A DNA stretch of 64,000 nt from Siphonodentalium dalli (GCA_032622095.1 CP136069.1:7022036-7086035); one strand, 5' to 3'; shown: positions 10,986 through 22,444, counted from the first letter of the stretch. The notes: generated by a model not told the origin, from the sequence alone. Numbers and translations: made by a program.

Positions 10986-11689
10986 ACCTGATATGAGATT
11001 CAGGTGTTGATATTTAATATGTGCACATGTGTTGGAAGAGAAAAAATTGCATTACAGTAACATTCATCAGAAGATTTATTTAAATCTGAAAAGTGAATGT
11101 TATCAGGAACTAAATTCTACAGGTAGTTCATACTCAAATTTAAATGTTAAAATAGTAGGATAAAACATACAAAGGGAATGAAAGGTTTTAGATAACCATA
11201 CCAGTCAGGTAAGCTTAATGAAACTGTTCAATGGTGTCCTCATCAGAAGCTGAACCCAACCCCATAATATTGTGTTATAAAATAATATATATGGGTAAAA
11301 TATTACAACTGGGAGCCCCTTCTCTTGATTTATATTGGGAGCCCCTCCTCTTGATTTATATTGGTCTATAATTTTAGATTCATTTTGGTATTTATAATTG
11401 ATTTTGGAAAAAAAATTAAATGTCATTGAAAAAATATGCAACCAACTGGCCATCCCCTCCCTTCCTGTTGGCACATCCCTGTGAGAAAATGACATTTGGG
11501 ATGATTTATTTGGATGCCTGACTTCTAACTCAGACAGGCAATTCAACACCAACCCCCATGTTCTATTTGAGTCAATACATGTGTGCCCCACTATGAATAC
11601 ACATAGAGATATAAATCAAGACTTTGAAAATAAACTAAGCTAGTGAAATCGGTAGGGATACTACTGGTTTACGTCAAAGTATGGTTGCC
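10986..11689. other. Unassigned intron 9 sequence
   Basis: A short tandem copy (GGGAGCCCCTTCTCTTGATT and GGGAGCCCCTCCTCTTGATT, 11310-11360) is visible; otherwise nothing. Confidence 0.4.
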
Positions 11690-12151
11690 TTAACCCTTTA
11701 CCCAACAGAACGGCCCTGTGCCAATGCATTCTCTTATATATGCGAGTCAACCATAGGTCGCCTCGCATATATAAGAGAATGCATTGGCTTAACACATATT
11801 AAAAATGATAAAATTGTCAAAGAATGTAGAAAAATATTATAAAAATTGTAAAAAAAATGTAAGAACAAATTATAAAATTGTTAAAGAATGTAAGAAAAAA
11901 TGGTAAAAAGTGTTAAAAAAAAGAATTTGTTTAGGCCAATGCATTCTCTTATATATGCGAGGCGACCTATACTCGCATATATAAGAGAATGCATTGGCAC
12001 AGGGCATAACTGTAACCATCACAATGTGGTCAATGAACCGGTTCCAATGATATCCATATTTGTATGGTGTTATTGAGACAGACCGAAGATATTTTAGGCT
12101 GTTGAAGCTTTATTTGGCCGTTTTTGGCCGTTTTGTTGGGTAAAGGGTTAA
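11690..12151. mobile_element. Family C element, TTAACCCTTTACCC type, complete
   Basis: TTAA at both ends, two hairpins, and the same right flank block (GTTCCAATGATATCC) as at 6596. The second hairpin has lost its GGTCG loop. Confidence 0.9.
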
Positions 12152-12870
12152 TCTTCTATAGCGGAATTTAAGCGTAAATCACCCAGTCATCTAAAATCAC
12201 CAATGATGGTATTAAAGGTACTCAATCCAATCAGATGCTCCTAAATTACTATTTCATTGGCTTCGGGGGTAAAAAATATTTAATTCGAGTTGAGGAACCC
12301 ACCCATCAAAGTTCTGAGTGATCAGATATTGATTTTTGAAGCTTGTTATTTCTCGAGATGTGTAATAATATGTGGCCCAGAAACATGTGGTCAAACGGAG
12401 GACTCGGACAAAATTGCGGATAAAGATGGATAACTCTAAAATCAATTGGTAATACAGTCAAATTTTGTGATATTTTAGTGATAATACAGCCATATTTTGT
12501 TGAACAAAATGTTGATAAATAACAAGTTTTGGAAAATTTATAACATATAATAAGTTTACAGTGGTTAGCATTATTTTGTTGCAATAAATCAATTCTGATA
12601 TCTAAAGCATAAATTGAAGAAATGTTGTTGTTGTTGTTTTATCTTGATGATATGGGACCGTCTGATCATTTTGAGTACCTTTAAAATATATCAATTGTGT
12701 ATGTAACCTGATATATTCCTTAGAAAACATCTAAACATTACAAGAATTGTCAACTGAAAGAAACAATTTAATATTAAAAATATATTTTATCACAATGTTT
12801 ACATAATTTCAAAAGAATACGAACTCATTTGACAGATTTCCACCACAAAAGTTTTATACATAAATAAACA
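12152..12870. other. Unassigned intron 9 sequence
   Basis: AT-rich; no exon or repeat with clear limits. Confidence 0.4.
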
Positions 12871-12880
12871 ATGTAACTAA

Positions 12881-13348
12881 GGCCAAACAAAAACAGAATT
12901 TTGGTTCTCGGGCAATTTGTTTTTCAAAACAATGAGGGAGGGAGGGTTTTATTTTTATTTTTTATTTTTTTCTGCACATAGTAAGCATGGACAAAGATAC
13001 CTTCCTCTGTCTAGTAATAACCATAAAGGTAGAGGGAACTGTTATGCATATAAACTCATTTAATCTTATATAAAAATGACATTGTACTACCAGTGTATGA
13101 CTGGGATTACCTAACATTATATAATGCCCCTGACATTAACTACTGTTATTATTGTCTAAAAAGACTGCAATTCACTTTTAACACATTACATGTTAGAGCT
13201 CAATGCACACTAATATTCAACACATATCTACTATGGACATGTTTATAAAAAAAAAAGTTTTTTTGTCATAACATCTGGCAAAAGGCCTAATGCAGCCCTT
13301 TTTATTCAATGTGGCGGGACCTGAGAACCAAAACTCTTTTTTTTGGCC
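12881..13348. mobile_element. PIF/Harbinger-type MITE
   Basis: The terminal inverted repeats begin GGCCAAA and contain TTTTGGTTCTC, with TAA on both sides as a 3-bp target duplication. No transposase frame. Confidence 0.7.
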
Positions 13349-13475
13349 TAATATTGTCACTTAAACTGCTTATGTCAGCTCTGGGATTAGGCATCTATTG
13401 GACATGGCAGAGCCTCGCCCAATAGATTCTCAAATCCCCCTCACAGACATAAAAAGTTTAAGCCACGACACTAGC

Positions 13476-13620
13476 TACAGCAATGCCCTAAATAATTGAC
13501 TCCTTAACCACAGCAGAATTATATGTAATTTTTCACGGTTTTCTGATGAATCCTAAATCCTGAAAAATTACCCACAATTCTTCTGTGGTTAAGGAGTCAT
13601 TTATTTAGGGCATTACTGTA
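13476..13620. mobile_element. Family A MITE, internally deleted
   Basis: The outer 60 bp of both arms are present; the centre is lost. It ends 32 bp beyond the exon 9 donor. Confidence 0.85.
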
Positions 13621-13651
13621 CATATTCTATCTAAATGAGTGTCATACATAC

Positions 13652-13801
13652 CCTGTTTTCTATCTGGATTTTTAACGATGAGCCAATGACTGTGACAGTG
13701 TCGTTGCATATAATCAGAAGAAACCAAAAGTTAAGGAAATCTAGTCTGTCAGCTAAACACAACTTCTTCCCAAATCTGCGTAGGAAAAACTTCACGGTTT
13801 C
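13652..13801 (-). CDS. TRPML: TRPML exon 9: S2-S3 linker and S3
   Basis: It encodes 50 codons, residues 422-471, phase 0 at both ends. It reads ETVKFFLRRFGKKL, then DRLDFLNFWFLLIICNDT and VIGSSLKIQIENR. This matches the conserved block of mucolipins where an aromatic linker is followed by a W/E-R-L-x-FLNGWY-like start of S3, then D-x-x-TIIGS-x-x-KI-x-IE. The usual Gly of FLNGWY is Phe here. The acceptor is TCTCCTCAG|GAAACC with a good pyrimidine tract, and the donor is AACAGG|GTATGT. Confidence 0.95.
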
Positions 13802-13984
13802 CTGAGGAGAAAGGAGGTGTGATGATATAAAGAAAATAATGAAAGGGTCAATGACGCTGTAGTTCAAAATGGAGAGGGGATAATTTCATGTGTCACAGTC
13901 AATGGAGCGATTAGGAATGCAGAAACTTGAAATTTTTTCTTATTATCTAGTAATACTAGATGTCAACATGAAGATATATATATA

Positions 13985-14355
13985 TAAATTAAAATCCAAG
14001 ATGCAGCCATGTTTTTCCAAAAAAATCCATGTTTTTTTATCAAATTTCGGAAAAAATTTATGGCTCCCATCTAGAGGTCATATCAACGATCCATATGAAG
14101 CTTTGTGATGATTGGATGAGGGGGTGGCCTGTAGGGTGTGGCAAAGGATTTTGTCATGCAAAGAGTAATATCCAAATTGACTATTGGTGGCCATGTTTTT
14201 TGACGAATTTTGAAAACATTTGATGGCTCCCATCTAGAGGTCACCCCAAAGATCCATATGAAGTTTGGTAATAATCAGATGATGGATGTGGCCTGTAGGG
14301 TGTGCCAAAGGATTTAGTCATGGAAAGAGTAAATTCCAAGATGGTGCAGGAGAAA
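13985..14355. repeat. Diverged CAAGATGGC-type tandem repeat
   Basis: Words AATCCAAGATG, CCATCTAGAGGTCA and GCCTGTAGGGTGTG recur about every 180 bp. Related to the blocks at 22445 and 43555. Confidence 0.7.
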
Positions 14356-14510
14356 TGACACAAAATTGGGAGTCTCCCGCCGAAATCGGGAAAGCAAACA
14401 GGTCTGCTTACTACACGATTTGCAATTTTTGTTTTCAAATCACTGTACCAGTTTGTTTACATATCAATGGTTTCGACACATGAAATTTAGTTCTTGGAGA
14501 ACTATGAATA

Positions 14511-14930
14511 ACTAGCTGTTGTGCCCGACTTCGTCTGGGCTATTTAGGGATTTCTTTGTGATCGCCTCCGTCTGGGCAGAATATACAGCATCCAGACAAA
14601 CTATTGTTCAATCGGTCTAGAAACATGTCTATATGAACATATATGAGCAAGGTCAAGGACACAGTTACACGTGAAATTGGACCCGCCCATATTGTTCCCG
14701 GGATCAAAGTAGGCCTACATACCAAATTTGAGTCGGATCAGTCGAGGTCCAGAAACATGCCTATACGACCATAATTATATGAGTGAGGTCAAGGACACTG
14801 GTCGCATGTGAAATTGGACCCGCCTATGTTGTTCCCATGATCAAATTTGAGTCGGATCGGTCGAGCAGTTTTTGAGTCTATAAAACACACACAGACAGAC
14901 AGAAGTTCCAAAATTTATAATAGATAAATA
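14511..14930. mobile_element. RTE-like retroelement 3' fragment
   Basis: It begins CTAGCTGTTGTGCCCGACTT and ends with ACACACACAGACAGACAGA and TTCCAAAATTTATAATAGAT, the usual form of RTE-type or derived SINE repeats. A 150-bp internal segment (GTCCAGAAACATG, GGTCAAGGACAC) is repeated. Confidence 0.6.
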
Positions 14931-14949
14931 TTGATATGAAGTACATGTA

Positions 14950-15120
14950 TATAGAGAGTAATCAATTGGTTTCCGAGAATTACGTTAAATAATTCACGAT
15001 AGGCGAGCGACGTCGGTAAAAAACGAGTGTGCATTAGCGCACGAGTTTCTTACCCAAACGTCTCTCGCCTCGAGTGAATTATTGAACTTAAATCTCGGAA
15101 CTAATTGATTACTCTATTTA
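14950..15120. repeat. Large palindrome, arms of about 75 bp
   Basis: Arms from AGTAATCAATTGG to its complement around GTGTGCATTAGCGCAC, with AATAATTCAC and AGGCGAG inside. A foldback element resembling those at 2382 and 32097. Confidence 0.8.
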
Positions 15121-15140
15121 TTAAAATTCTGCATCAATTT

Positions 15141-15258
15141 GGTTCGCCAAATATGATTAAAACACACATAATTCACTAGTGACATTACCATTTTCAATTA
15201 ACAGCGTTTTCAATAGAAATAGCGCAAGGAGTGTAATAAAGGAGTGTAATAAATTTAT
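15141..15258. repeat. Dispersed element X, fragment
   Basis: It matches 69-270 (TTCGCCAAATATGATTAAAA, then GGAGTGTAATAAA, which is doubled here) with about 90 bp missing. Confidence 0.8.
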
Positions 15259-15660
15259 TTATTCATGTTCTTCTTAGGTATAATTTACATTCGCTGTGCT
15301 GTCCGCCGGTTATCGATCTAAGCGGGCCATGCATTACCCAGTGTAAGCTACTGCAGACCGTATACAGATGAGCGGGGGCGGATAAGCATAGATGCTATCA
15401 AAATTATTGCTCTCAAATGTTTGTTAATCTTTGGTAATTATTGGCCCCAGATAAACACATGACTTCACTGCAGAGCGAATAACAATCCATATCGCAACCA
15501 GGTGATGATTCTGAATAATTTTATCCCGAAGATGAAAACCAGTTTGATGCAACCCCGAGTAGCTTCAATTCTTACTCGGGGCAGTATAAACACTTTATTG
15601 TTATCGCTGAACAACTAAAGCAGATAGGATCTTATCTGGCTTATGTATAAACACCCCCTT
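15259..15660. other. Unassigned intron 8 sequence
   Basis: No exon, repeat end or RNA gene seen. Confidence 0.4.
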
Positions 15661-15665
15661 AGTGG

Positions 15666-15860
15666 TGAATTATTTACAGGGTTTGCACATTTACCCACTG
15701 TGTTTGCCTTGGGTCAATTTTGTGGTGATCTTTTTACAGACTTCCATAGATTTTGCACATTTACCGACCGTGAGTGCCTTGGGTCGATTTAGTGGTGATA
15801 TTTTTTACAGACTTCTACATTTTTTGCACATTTACCAACATTTGAGTGCCTTGAATCCCT
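15666..15860. repeat. Degenerate 75-bp tandem repeat
   Basis: About 2.6 units, marked by TTTGCACATTTACC, TGCCTTGGGTC and TTTTTACAGACTTC. It lies just beyond the exon 8 donor. Confidence 0.8.
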
Positions 15861-15925
15861 TTAACTCATATACTGATCACGAAAGGTCTCAAATTGATAC
15901 AAATAAAGAAGAGAATAGTACATAC

Positions 15926-16041
15926 CCGTTTGAGGCGCTGTGCCCTGATAATCGACCGAGTGCATAGGATTACGGAGAGCAGACAGGCTGCAATGACGAA
16001 ACTATCATAAATCGTCTGTGTTAACTGGATACTGATATCAT
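15926..16041 (-). CDS. TRPML: TRPML exon 8: transmembrane helix S2
   Basis: It encodes the split Asp codon 383 and residues 384-421. It reads DISIQLTQTIYDSFVIAACL, then LSVILCTRSIIRAQRLKR. FVIAACLLSVILCTRS corresponds to family S2 (D-x-VVI-x-CSLSLVLCTRS-like), followed by the basic cytosolic S2-S3 linker. The acceptor is TTTTTGCAG|ATGATA and the donor is AAACGG|GTATGT. It ends in phase 0. A degenerate tandem repeat of about 75 bp begins some 65 bp downstream of the donor. Confidence 0.93.
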
Positions 16042-16129
16042 CTGCAAAAAGTCATAAAAAATGGAATAATTTAGAACTTTTTACACATCAGTTAAAATGG
16101 TCACATGTAGGATGAACATGCACCCATTT

Positions 16130-16505
16130 GGCACCTCGATTATACATTGTGTCGTCTGGCAATTTGGGGAAATATAGAGAAACTAAATTAAAAAATGAAA
16201 ACCTACTTTCTAAAGAAGTTTCTAAAGAAGATATAGAACTTGTTAATTTGCTAATAAAGATACTTTCCAGAGAAGAATGAATGAGGTCCCCAGAGGGTGA
16301 ATTTACTCTTAAACTGTTTAGTTTAATTTCTCAATATCACAAAATTGGCAGAAGACAGAATGCACAAATAAGGTGCCCAATGGGTGCACACCACCAACTT
16401 CAGCATCTGGGAACTTAAATATGTGTTTAGGTTTCCCATAGCAGATAAGGCAATGCAGAATGAGGTCCACAGAGAATGAATTTGGTGACTCTAGCCAGCT
16501 ATACT
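16130..16505. mobile_element. Family B MITE, degraded
   Basis: The GGTCCCCAGAGGGTGAATTT half hairpin is present, and the internal blocks (AATTGGGGAAATATAGA, GTGCCCAATGGGTG) occur in both orientations. Confidence 0.7.
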
Positions 16506-16511
16506 TTTGGC

Positions 16512-17010
16512 TGACAAATTAAATAAGTCGCTCTTCAAAAGCTTTCGCCTTAGGGCTTCTTCAGTTGAAATTATTCAGACAAAATCATTTGATGGCATTC
16601 AGATAAACATACAAATAACAATGGCGATATTTCACAATGACGTTAAAGGTCTTTCGTCAGAGAACGTCAACACCAAGCAACGCTATCGCAGCATAGACAT
16701 CCAGAAGTTGGCACCATTTCCTCTATCGTTGAAACTGTGGCCAGTCCGGGTTTTCAACTTAGCTATCCAACGGTCTTCACTTATCAGTCTCAGCTGTTTG
16801 TTCCTTTTCTAAAACCGATACCCTTATGTTGTCAATGGAATGTCCTGGTTGATTAAAATGTTCATAGGCCGGCTTATCGTCGTGAAGTCGAATGTCCCTC
16901 AGATGTTCCACAATCCTTTCTGACAATTGTCTCTCTGTCTTGCCAACGTACACAGCGTATACTTTTTTAGCTCGACATTTGATATATTTCACAACAAACA
17001 AAAACATAAA
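16512..17010 (-). pseudogene. Penelope-like element fragment, GIY-YIG domain, frameshifted
   Basis: The frame 17007-16777 reads VYAVYVGKTERQLSERIVEH, then HFNQPGHSIDN, the GIY-YIG nuclease of Penelope-like elements. After a shift near 16775 a second frame (RWIAKLKTRTGHSFNDRG, to a stop at 16683) supplies the domain's end. The 3' flank CTGAAGAAGCCCTAAGGCGA resembles Penelope 3' sequences. The reverse transcriptase is absent. Confidence 0.85.
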
Positions 17011-17097
17011 GTGATTTGGACAGAGAATTTTGCACCAAGTAACCAGGACAACACATAAAATTGTGGGAAACTATGCATTAAATATTCTAAATATCAC

Positions 17098-17234
17098 TAC
17101 AGTAATGCCCTAATTAATCGACTCCTTAACCACAGCAGAATTATGGGTAACTTTTCAGGATTTAGTCGGAAATATGGCTTGTTGCCATTCATTGGAAAGC
17201 TCTCACCGAGTCGATTACTTAGGGCATTACTGTA
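17098..17234. mobile_element. Family A MITE, right arm mostly lost
   Basis: A full left arm to CTCACCGAG, then a direct jump to the last 25 bp of the right arm. Confidence 0.88.
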
Positions 17235-17458
17235 GGTACAAAGGATGAAAATAAAAGTATAATCCTTTTAATAATTTCGACTGGAATTAAAGCATTTAAT
17301 TAGCAATTTTCCGGAAAATTCAGCAATGGTTTTATTTGGCAAAACTTTTAACAAAGAAAACGGTTAAGCCAAAATGAACAGGCCAGTGCTTTATATAATA
17401 CTGTGCAAATTATATTGGAAGTAAAATAATTGTAACATTCTAACCGTGATATAAATAC

Positions 17459-17555
17459 CTTCATTGATGACTATTCCACTACATATGAACTCTTTCAGCT
17501 TTACTTCCAAAGTGACGAGAATCTGCCCATCCATATCATTGTTGTCATAGTGTAC
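17459..17555 (-). CDS. TRPML: TRPML exon 7: end of the lumenal domain, fourth cysteine
   Basis: It encodes residues 351-382 plus one base. It reads VHYDNNDMDGQILVTLEVK, then FICSGIVINE. The YDN-x4-G-x-I-x-V strand pattern is typical of mucolipins just before S2, and the Cys closes the second lumenal disulfide. The acceptor is TTCTTCTATAG|GTACAC and the donor is ATGAAG|GTATTT. Only 17 intronic bases lie between the acceptor and the end of a full-length family A MITE (17573-17789), so the branch point and part of the pyrimidine tract must be inside the transposon. Confidence 0.93.
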
Positions 17556-17572
17556 CTATAGAAGAAGAGCCA

Positions 17573-17789
17573 TACAGTAATGCCCTAAGTAATCGACTCC
17601 TTAAACACAGCAGAATTAAGGGTAACTTTTCAGGATTTAGTCGAAAATATGGCTTGTTGCCATTCATCGGAAAGCTCTCAGGGAGAGCTTTCTGATGAAT
17701 GGCAACAACCCATATTTCCGACTAAATCCTGAAAAGTTACCCATAATTCTGCTATGTTTAAGGAGTTGATTATTTAGGGCATCACTGTA
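17573..17789. mobile_element. Family A MITE, full length, beside exon 7
   Basis: Complete palindrome. Its left end is 17 bp upstream (in gene sense) of the exon 7 acceptor. Confidence 0.9.
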
Positions 17790-17869
17790 TATGAGATACA
17801 TGTAGTTATTTTATTACAGTAGTGTCGAAGAAGAGCCAAATAGCAGATACATTAATGCATTAACCCTTT

Positions 17870-18101
17870 GAGTGCCAGGGGCCGATCTCATCGGCCCTAA
17901 ACCTACGCAATAAGTCTGTTAAAGAATATAAGAATAAATTATTAAAATTGTAAAAAAATTGTAAAAAAAAAAATATTGTTAGGCCAATGCATTCTCTTAT
18001 ATATGCGAGGCGACCTATGGTCGACTCGCATATATAAGAGAATGCATTGGCACAGGGTATATGGGTTGATACACAAATCTACTTGGCACTCAAAGGGTTA
18101 A
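17870..18101. mobile_element. Family C element, TTAACCCTTTGAGTGCC type, complete
   Basis: TTAA ends with inverted TTAACCCTTTGAGTGCCAGG-like termini and one hairpin. It contains AAGTCTGTTAAAGAATATAA, the empty form of the site filled at 41424-41887. Confidence 0.9.
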
Positions 18102-18266
18102 TAACCACAGCAGAATTATGAGTAATTTTTCAGGATTCAGTCGAAAATATGAGAGCTTTCTGACGAATGGCAACAAGCCATATTTCCGACTAAATCCTGA
18201 AAAATTACCCATAATTCTGCTGTAGCTAACTAAGCTAAGGAGTCTATTATTTAAGGCATTACTGTA
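18100..18266. mobile_element. Family A MITE, left end missing
   Basis: It begins at TAACCACAGCAGAATTATG directly after the TTAA of the preceding element. The centre is partly deleted and the right arm complete. A further 25-bp end fragment lies at 18311-18335. Confidence 0.8.
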
Positions 18267-18365
18267 GACCTGGTGGGACGTATACTGGGCTTCATGTTCC
18301 TACCACAAATTGATTATTTAGGGCATTATACTGTAGCAGATAGTCATTTTATTACACAACTTTTG

Positions 18366-18580
18366 CAAGCCTTGAAATAGTGTGTCTGTCATTTGCAGAA
18401 TTAGGTTCCCAGAGGGTGAATTTAGTGATGCTACCATCCTGCTTACAACTCATGTTCTGTGAAGTATCTATTGGTCTCAAATTAACATTGTTTTGCAGAA
18501 GGTAAAATGCATAATCGAGGTGACTAATGGGTGAACATAACCAACTTCAACTGGGGAACTTTAGTCTGATCCTAGGTCTG
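18366..18580. mobile_element. Family B MITE, left half
   Basis: CAAGCCTTGAAATAGTGTGT end and the internal CCAACTTCAACTGGGGAAC block; the right half is replaced by a family C fragment. Confidence 0.8.
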
Positions 18581-18733
18581 AGAATGCACTGGCTTACAAG
18601 ATCAAGGTAAATATTGTTAGGCTAATGAATTCTCTTATATATGCGAGGCGCCCTATGGGCGACTCGCATATATAACAGAATGCATTGGCACAGGGTTTTT
18701 GCAAAATTTCAGGAAGCTCCAGTCATGAAAGGG
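18581..18733. mobile_element. Family C fragment
   Basis: Hairpin arms TATATATGCGAG and the right-end block TTTTTGCAAAATTTCAGG, as at 4980-5166 and 61796-62060. Confidence 0.75.
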
Positions 18734-18900
18734 CCAACAGTTAACTGTGAACTATGCTTAGAGGATGAAGAAGATTTGAACACTTTCTACTGAACTGCCC
18801 AAAGCTTGCTAACAACAGATCTGTTCTATCTCGAATGGGCACTTTATACCAATTTATGCACAATGAGGAGACCTCTAACAGAGAAATAATTCGCGTCTAC
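18734..18900 (+). pseudogene. LINE polymerase C-terminal fragment, frameshifted
   Basis: It reads NCELCLEDEEDL, then after a one-base loss near 18777 EHFLLNCPKLANNRSVL. The C-x2-C...H-x4-C motif is the same as in the fragments at 5640 and 31200, but the sequence differs, so it is another family. It is opposite in sense to the host gene. Confidence 0.8.
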
Positions 18901-20073
18901 AGTACACCCAGCCAAAAAAAAAAATCGGCAGCGTGCTTATGAACCCCACAAAATCCATTTCCTAGTCATTTGCACACTATGGGTGTCTATCACATTGAAG
19001 CATGCGAGACTACAGTAATATTCTTCTGGAAACAATAAGAATGCAAAAAAGTTTTAAAAAAATACCCTAAACTGCATACATGTCCAAAATGCAGATGATT
19101 GCGTTGACAGTATATATTACGTATATGTACTATACGCTATGTACAAGGCAAAACAACTATTTTATTATATATTTACGTCCATCAACATTTGGTTTCAAAA
19201 AGAGCTGTAGTGGTACATACTCATAAAATTCATAAAGTCCATTTGCAAACACCATGAATACGATCCGTGTCAAAGGTGTGGTTTTATTTTGTTGTCAGCC
19301 AGGGACTATTTTATACAGAAAAACATTCGTATACTTCTCATTTATCGAGATTCATTAATGAATTTTTCAACTGTATAAAAGTAATTTCTCTTTCTATATT
19401 ATAAAGTTTAAGTTGATTAATTGACTCGCGACTGTGGACATTAGAAAACTAAATTGTCTCACTCTTTAGGCTCAACCATCTAGTTTCCAATAGCTCGTCC
19501 ATTAACCTTGACCTGAATGTGACCTAATTATAATATCTTGGGAGAAAATACTCTCTGGATAAATAAAATACTCTCTGGATATATAAAATACTCGCTGGAT
19601 AAATAAAATTTTATCTCTTTGCAAAAACAATTCTATTAGGTAAACATGTTCTGTCTGATCATTACCCAATCATGCATTGACGTACATTAGATGTATTTTG
19701 CACTGACAACGGGTAGAATGGGTCGATTAAAATGAGACTTGTTGTGATTTGAATGAGATTGCTCTACATATGAGGCCAAGAATTTTATCTCCGCCTTCCA
19801 CAGCATCCCCTATAAACAACGCAGTGGAAGTGGAAAATATCTGTCGGTCTTCAGTTAGTTCCGAGCTTTGTTTATAAACAAAAGTTTCTGTAATGTTTTT
19901 AATGTTTGTTTACATAACAAAGCATACAAAAGTGACAATAACATGCAATGTTTGTGATATTTGTGATTGGTATAAGATTAAAATCTGTCTATTATATAAT
20001 ATATAATTCTGTTTATGGTGGTTTTAGCGATGTGACTATTTTAACAGCAATAACCACCGCGAAGGCCACTCGT
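18901..20073. other. Unassigned intron 6 sequence
   Basis: Includes a 20-bp tandem triplet (AATACTCTCTGGATAAATAA) at 19537-19608; otherwise no feature. Confidence 0.45.
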
Positions 20074-20646
20074 CAAGCCTATCTGTCATTTGCAGAATGA
20101 GGTCCCCTGAGGGTGAATTTAGTGACTCTACCCCGCATAGCGGGCTAGCATCACTAAATTCACCCTCTGGGGACCTCATTCTACTCAGGCCCTCAACTGC
20201 TATGGCAGACCTAGGATCAGATTGAAGTTCCCCAGTTGAAGTTGGTGATGTTCACCCATTGGGAGCCTCGATTATGGATTTTATCTTCTGCAAATTAGGG
20301 GGATATAGAAACTTCCCAGAAGGGAAAATATAACTAAAAACAATGTTAATTTGATACCATAGATATTTCCCATAAGATGAGGCCTAAGCAGAATGAGGTC
20401 TCCAGAGGGTTAATTTAGTGATGCTAGCCGACTAAATTCACCCTCTGGTTCCCAATGGGTGTATCTCACAATATTCACCATTTGGGAACTTCAATCTGAG
20501 TCTAGCAGATAAGCACATGCAGAATGAGGTCCCCAGAGGGGGAATTTAGTCATGCTATCCCCCATAGCGTGAGCAGACTAGCATCACTAAATTCACCCTC
20601 TGGGGACCTCATTCTGCAAATGACAGGCGCACTAAACTCAGGCTTG
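20074..20646. mobile_element. Family B MITE, long copy with three hairpins
   Basis: Left and right hairpins are intact (TGAATTTAGTGAC/TAGCATCACTAAATTCACC) and a third degraded one lies in the middle, suggesting nested or recombined copies. Confidence 0.85.
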
Positions 20647-20655
20647 TTTGGAGGC

Positions 20656-20871
20656 TACAGTAATGCCCTAAGTAATCAACCTCTTAACCAAAGCAGAATT
20701 ATGAGTAACTTTTCAGGATTTAGTCGAAAATATGGCTTGTTGCATTCATCGGAAAGCTCTCGCCGAGAGCTTTCCGATGAATGGCAACAAGCCATATTTC
20801 CGACTAAATCCTGAAAAGTTACCCATAATTCTGCTTTGGTTAAGAGGTCGATTACTTAGGGCATTACTGTA
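20656..20871. mobile_element. Family A MITE, full length, beside exon 6
   Basis: Complete palindrome with CTCGCCGAGAG loop. It ends 105 bp past the exon 6 donor. Confidence 0.9.
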
Positions 20872-20975
20872 TATAAGTGAAACAGCCTCTGTTAAATAAT
20901 GCAATGCATGTGTTGCAATAGATATTGCAGATACATCAATCCGAATTACCAGTTTGATTTATAAAGTATACGTAC

Positions 20976-21069
20976 TGTAACTTTCTGTAAGAAGCATATG
21001 GGTCTTAGTCTGGTCTCTAGCTCAATATCGAATGTATGGAAAGCAAACTCCAAGTCAAATTTGATGAGT
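20976..21069 (-). CDS. TRPML: TRPML exon 6: lumenal beta strands, third cysteine
   Basis: It encodes one base of codon 319 and residues 320-350. It reads LIKFDLEFAFHTFDIELETR, then PICFLQKVT. Two bases (AG) from exon 5 plus the first base here give Arg, so the joined sequence is FHFPR-LIKFDLEF, matching the family pattern of a hydrophobic strand, R-x-x-C and a second strand. The Cys is 31 residues before that of exon 7, exactly the spacing of the second family disulfide. The acceptor is GTTTTACAG|ACTCATC and the donor is GTTACA|GTACGTA. The donor lacks a G before GT, but the intron side is strong. It follows the 14.9-kb intron 5. Confidence 0.92.
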
Positions 21070-21532
21070 CTGTAAAACATGACCAAATCATTCATTAAGA
21101 CATAGTATGGACTTAAAGACATAGTATGTACTTGTTGTGGTGTGTGAATCTGATCTGTTGGTATCCAGGCGCTATGCCAACCGGAGGAATATAGCATTCT
21201 ACTAACATTGCCGAAAATCTTAAGCAAATCGACCATACCACTCCATAGAAAACATAGTCTGAACTACGCTCAATTGTGAATATTTACTACTCGATTCGGG
21301 CCGCATCTATCGGCGATAAACTAACGAAAATGATTTCGCCACCGAAAGTCACTGCATTTAAGTAATATATAAGAATGACGGTGTGTGTTGTCAATCTGGA
21401 TATAATATTTGTAAAAATTACTACTTTGAACAAGATTATTCTCAAATTATATGTGATCGCTTTAACCAATAGTACTTACTTATAAAAACAATGAGGATTA
21501 TATCTGCAAGAACAGTTTACTTTAAATTAAGT

Positions 21533-21724
21533 GACACTAAATAATCGACTCCTTAACCACAGCAGAGTTATGGGTAACTTTACAGGATTTAGTTGGAAAT
21601 ATGGCTTGTTGCCATTCAATGAGAGCTTTCCGATGAATGGCAACAAGCCATATTTCTGACTAAATCCTGAAAAGTTACCCATAATTCTCTGGTTAAGGAG
21701 TCGATTTTTTAGAGCATAACTGTA
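21533..21724. mobile_element. Family A MITE, left tip lost
   Basis: The left terminus TACAGTAATGC is missing and the centre is shortened; the right end is complete. Confidence 0.85.
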
Positions 21725-21736
21725 TGTGAGCATCTA

Positions 21737-22440
21737 TTTGGCTCACCTATGCGGATATTCTCAATTTATCCATATCATTATTCATTCCAATATTGAAAAG
21801 CTACATACACAAAAGTCTGAAACATTCCAATATCCTTCGTATTACCACTGTAATATAGGGCTTTCCCTGCCTCTGCCAACATTTTGCATTTAAAATTCCT
21901 TGCGACTATCTTCTGATTGGCTCGACTGAGGCCTGTCGATATTTTTGGTTGCTGACAGATGTAATATTTTTTTAAAGGTCCACTTAATTTTCGAACCCCC
22001 AGATCAAATATATAAAATATATGCCATATTATATACCATTTGAAAGAGGAAGCTCCAAAATATTATATTATCAACTTATTCAGTGTGAACATGTCTATTT
22101 TTTTAGTTACACTCGTGTTTTTGTGCTTAAGTTATATCTGGATTGCAGTGCAAAGTGTATAATTTTCAATGGAGGGGGAATAACTTTATATTTTAAAGAT
22201 AGAGTTATTCCCCTTCCAATGAAAATATATTTTTAGTTTGAATTATGTTGCATTCAGGGAGCCATAATGGGGGAAATCTTTCTATGATTTCAGCTGTTTT
22301 CTATTTTTCTATGGGCATCATCTGAGACACAGATGTTTCAAATGGTGATGAATTATAGTATTTTAATTATATTTTATGGCATAGATTGTTATTAAAACCG
22401 TATATCAAGGCACTATAAAAAAAATGAAAAGTCTAAGTAA
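21737..22440. other. Unassigned intron 5 sequence
   Basis: A small inverted repeat, GGAGGGGGAATAACT/AGTTATTCCCCTTCC, at 22171-22218; otherwise nothing. Confidence 0.45.
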
Positions 22441-22444
22441 CACT

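Noticed and set aside
13890-14483. Several 60-70-codon frames near 14 kb
   Set aside because: They lie in the CAAGATGGC-type repeat and have no protein-like pattern.
20524-20814. 96-codon frame reading through families B and A
   Set aside because: Composed entirely of the two MITEs and the sequence between them.
21287-21469. Hydrophobic 60-codon minus-strand frame as a channel exon
   Set aside because: No mucolipin motif, and it lies between exons 5 and 6, whose phases already join.
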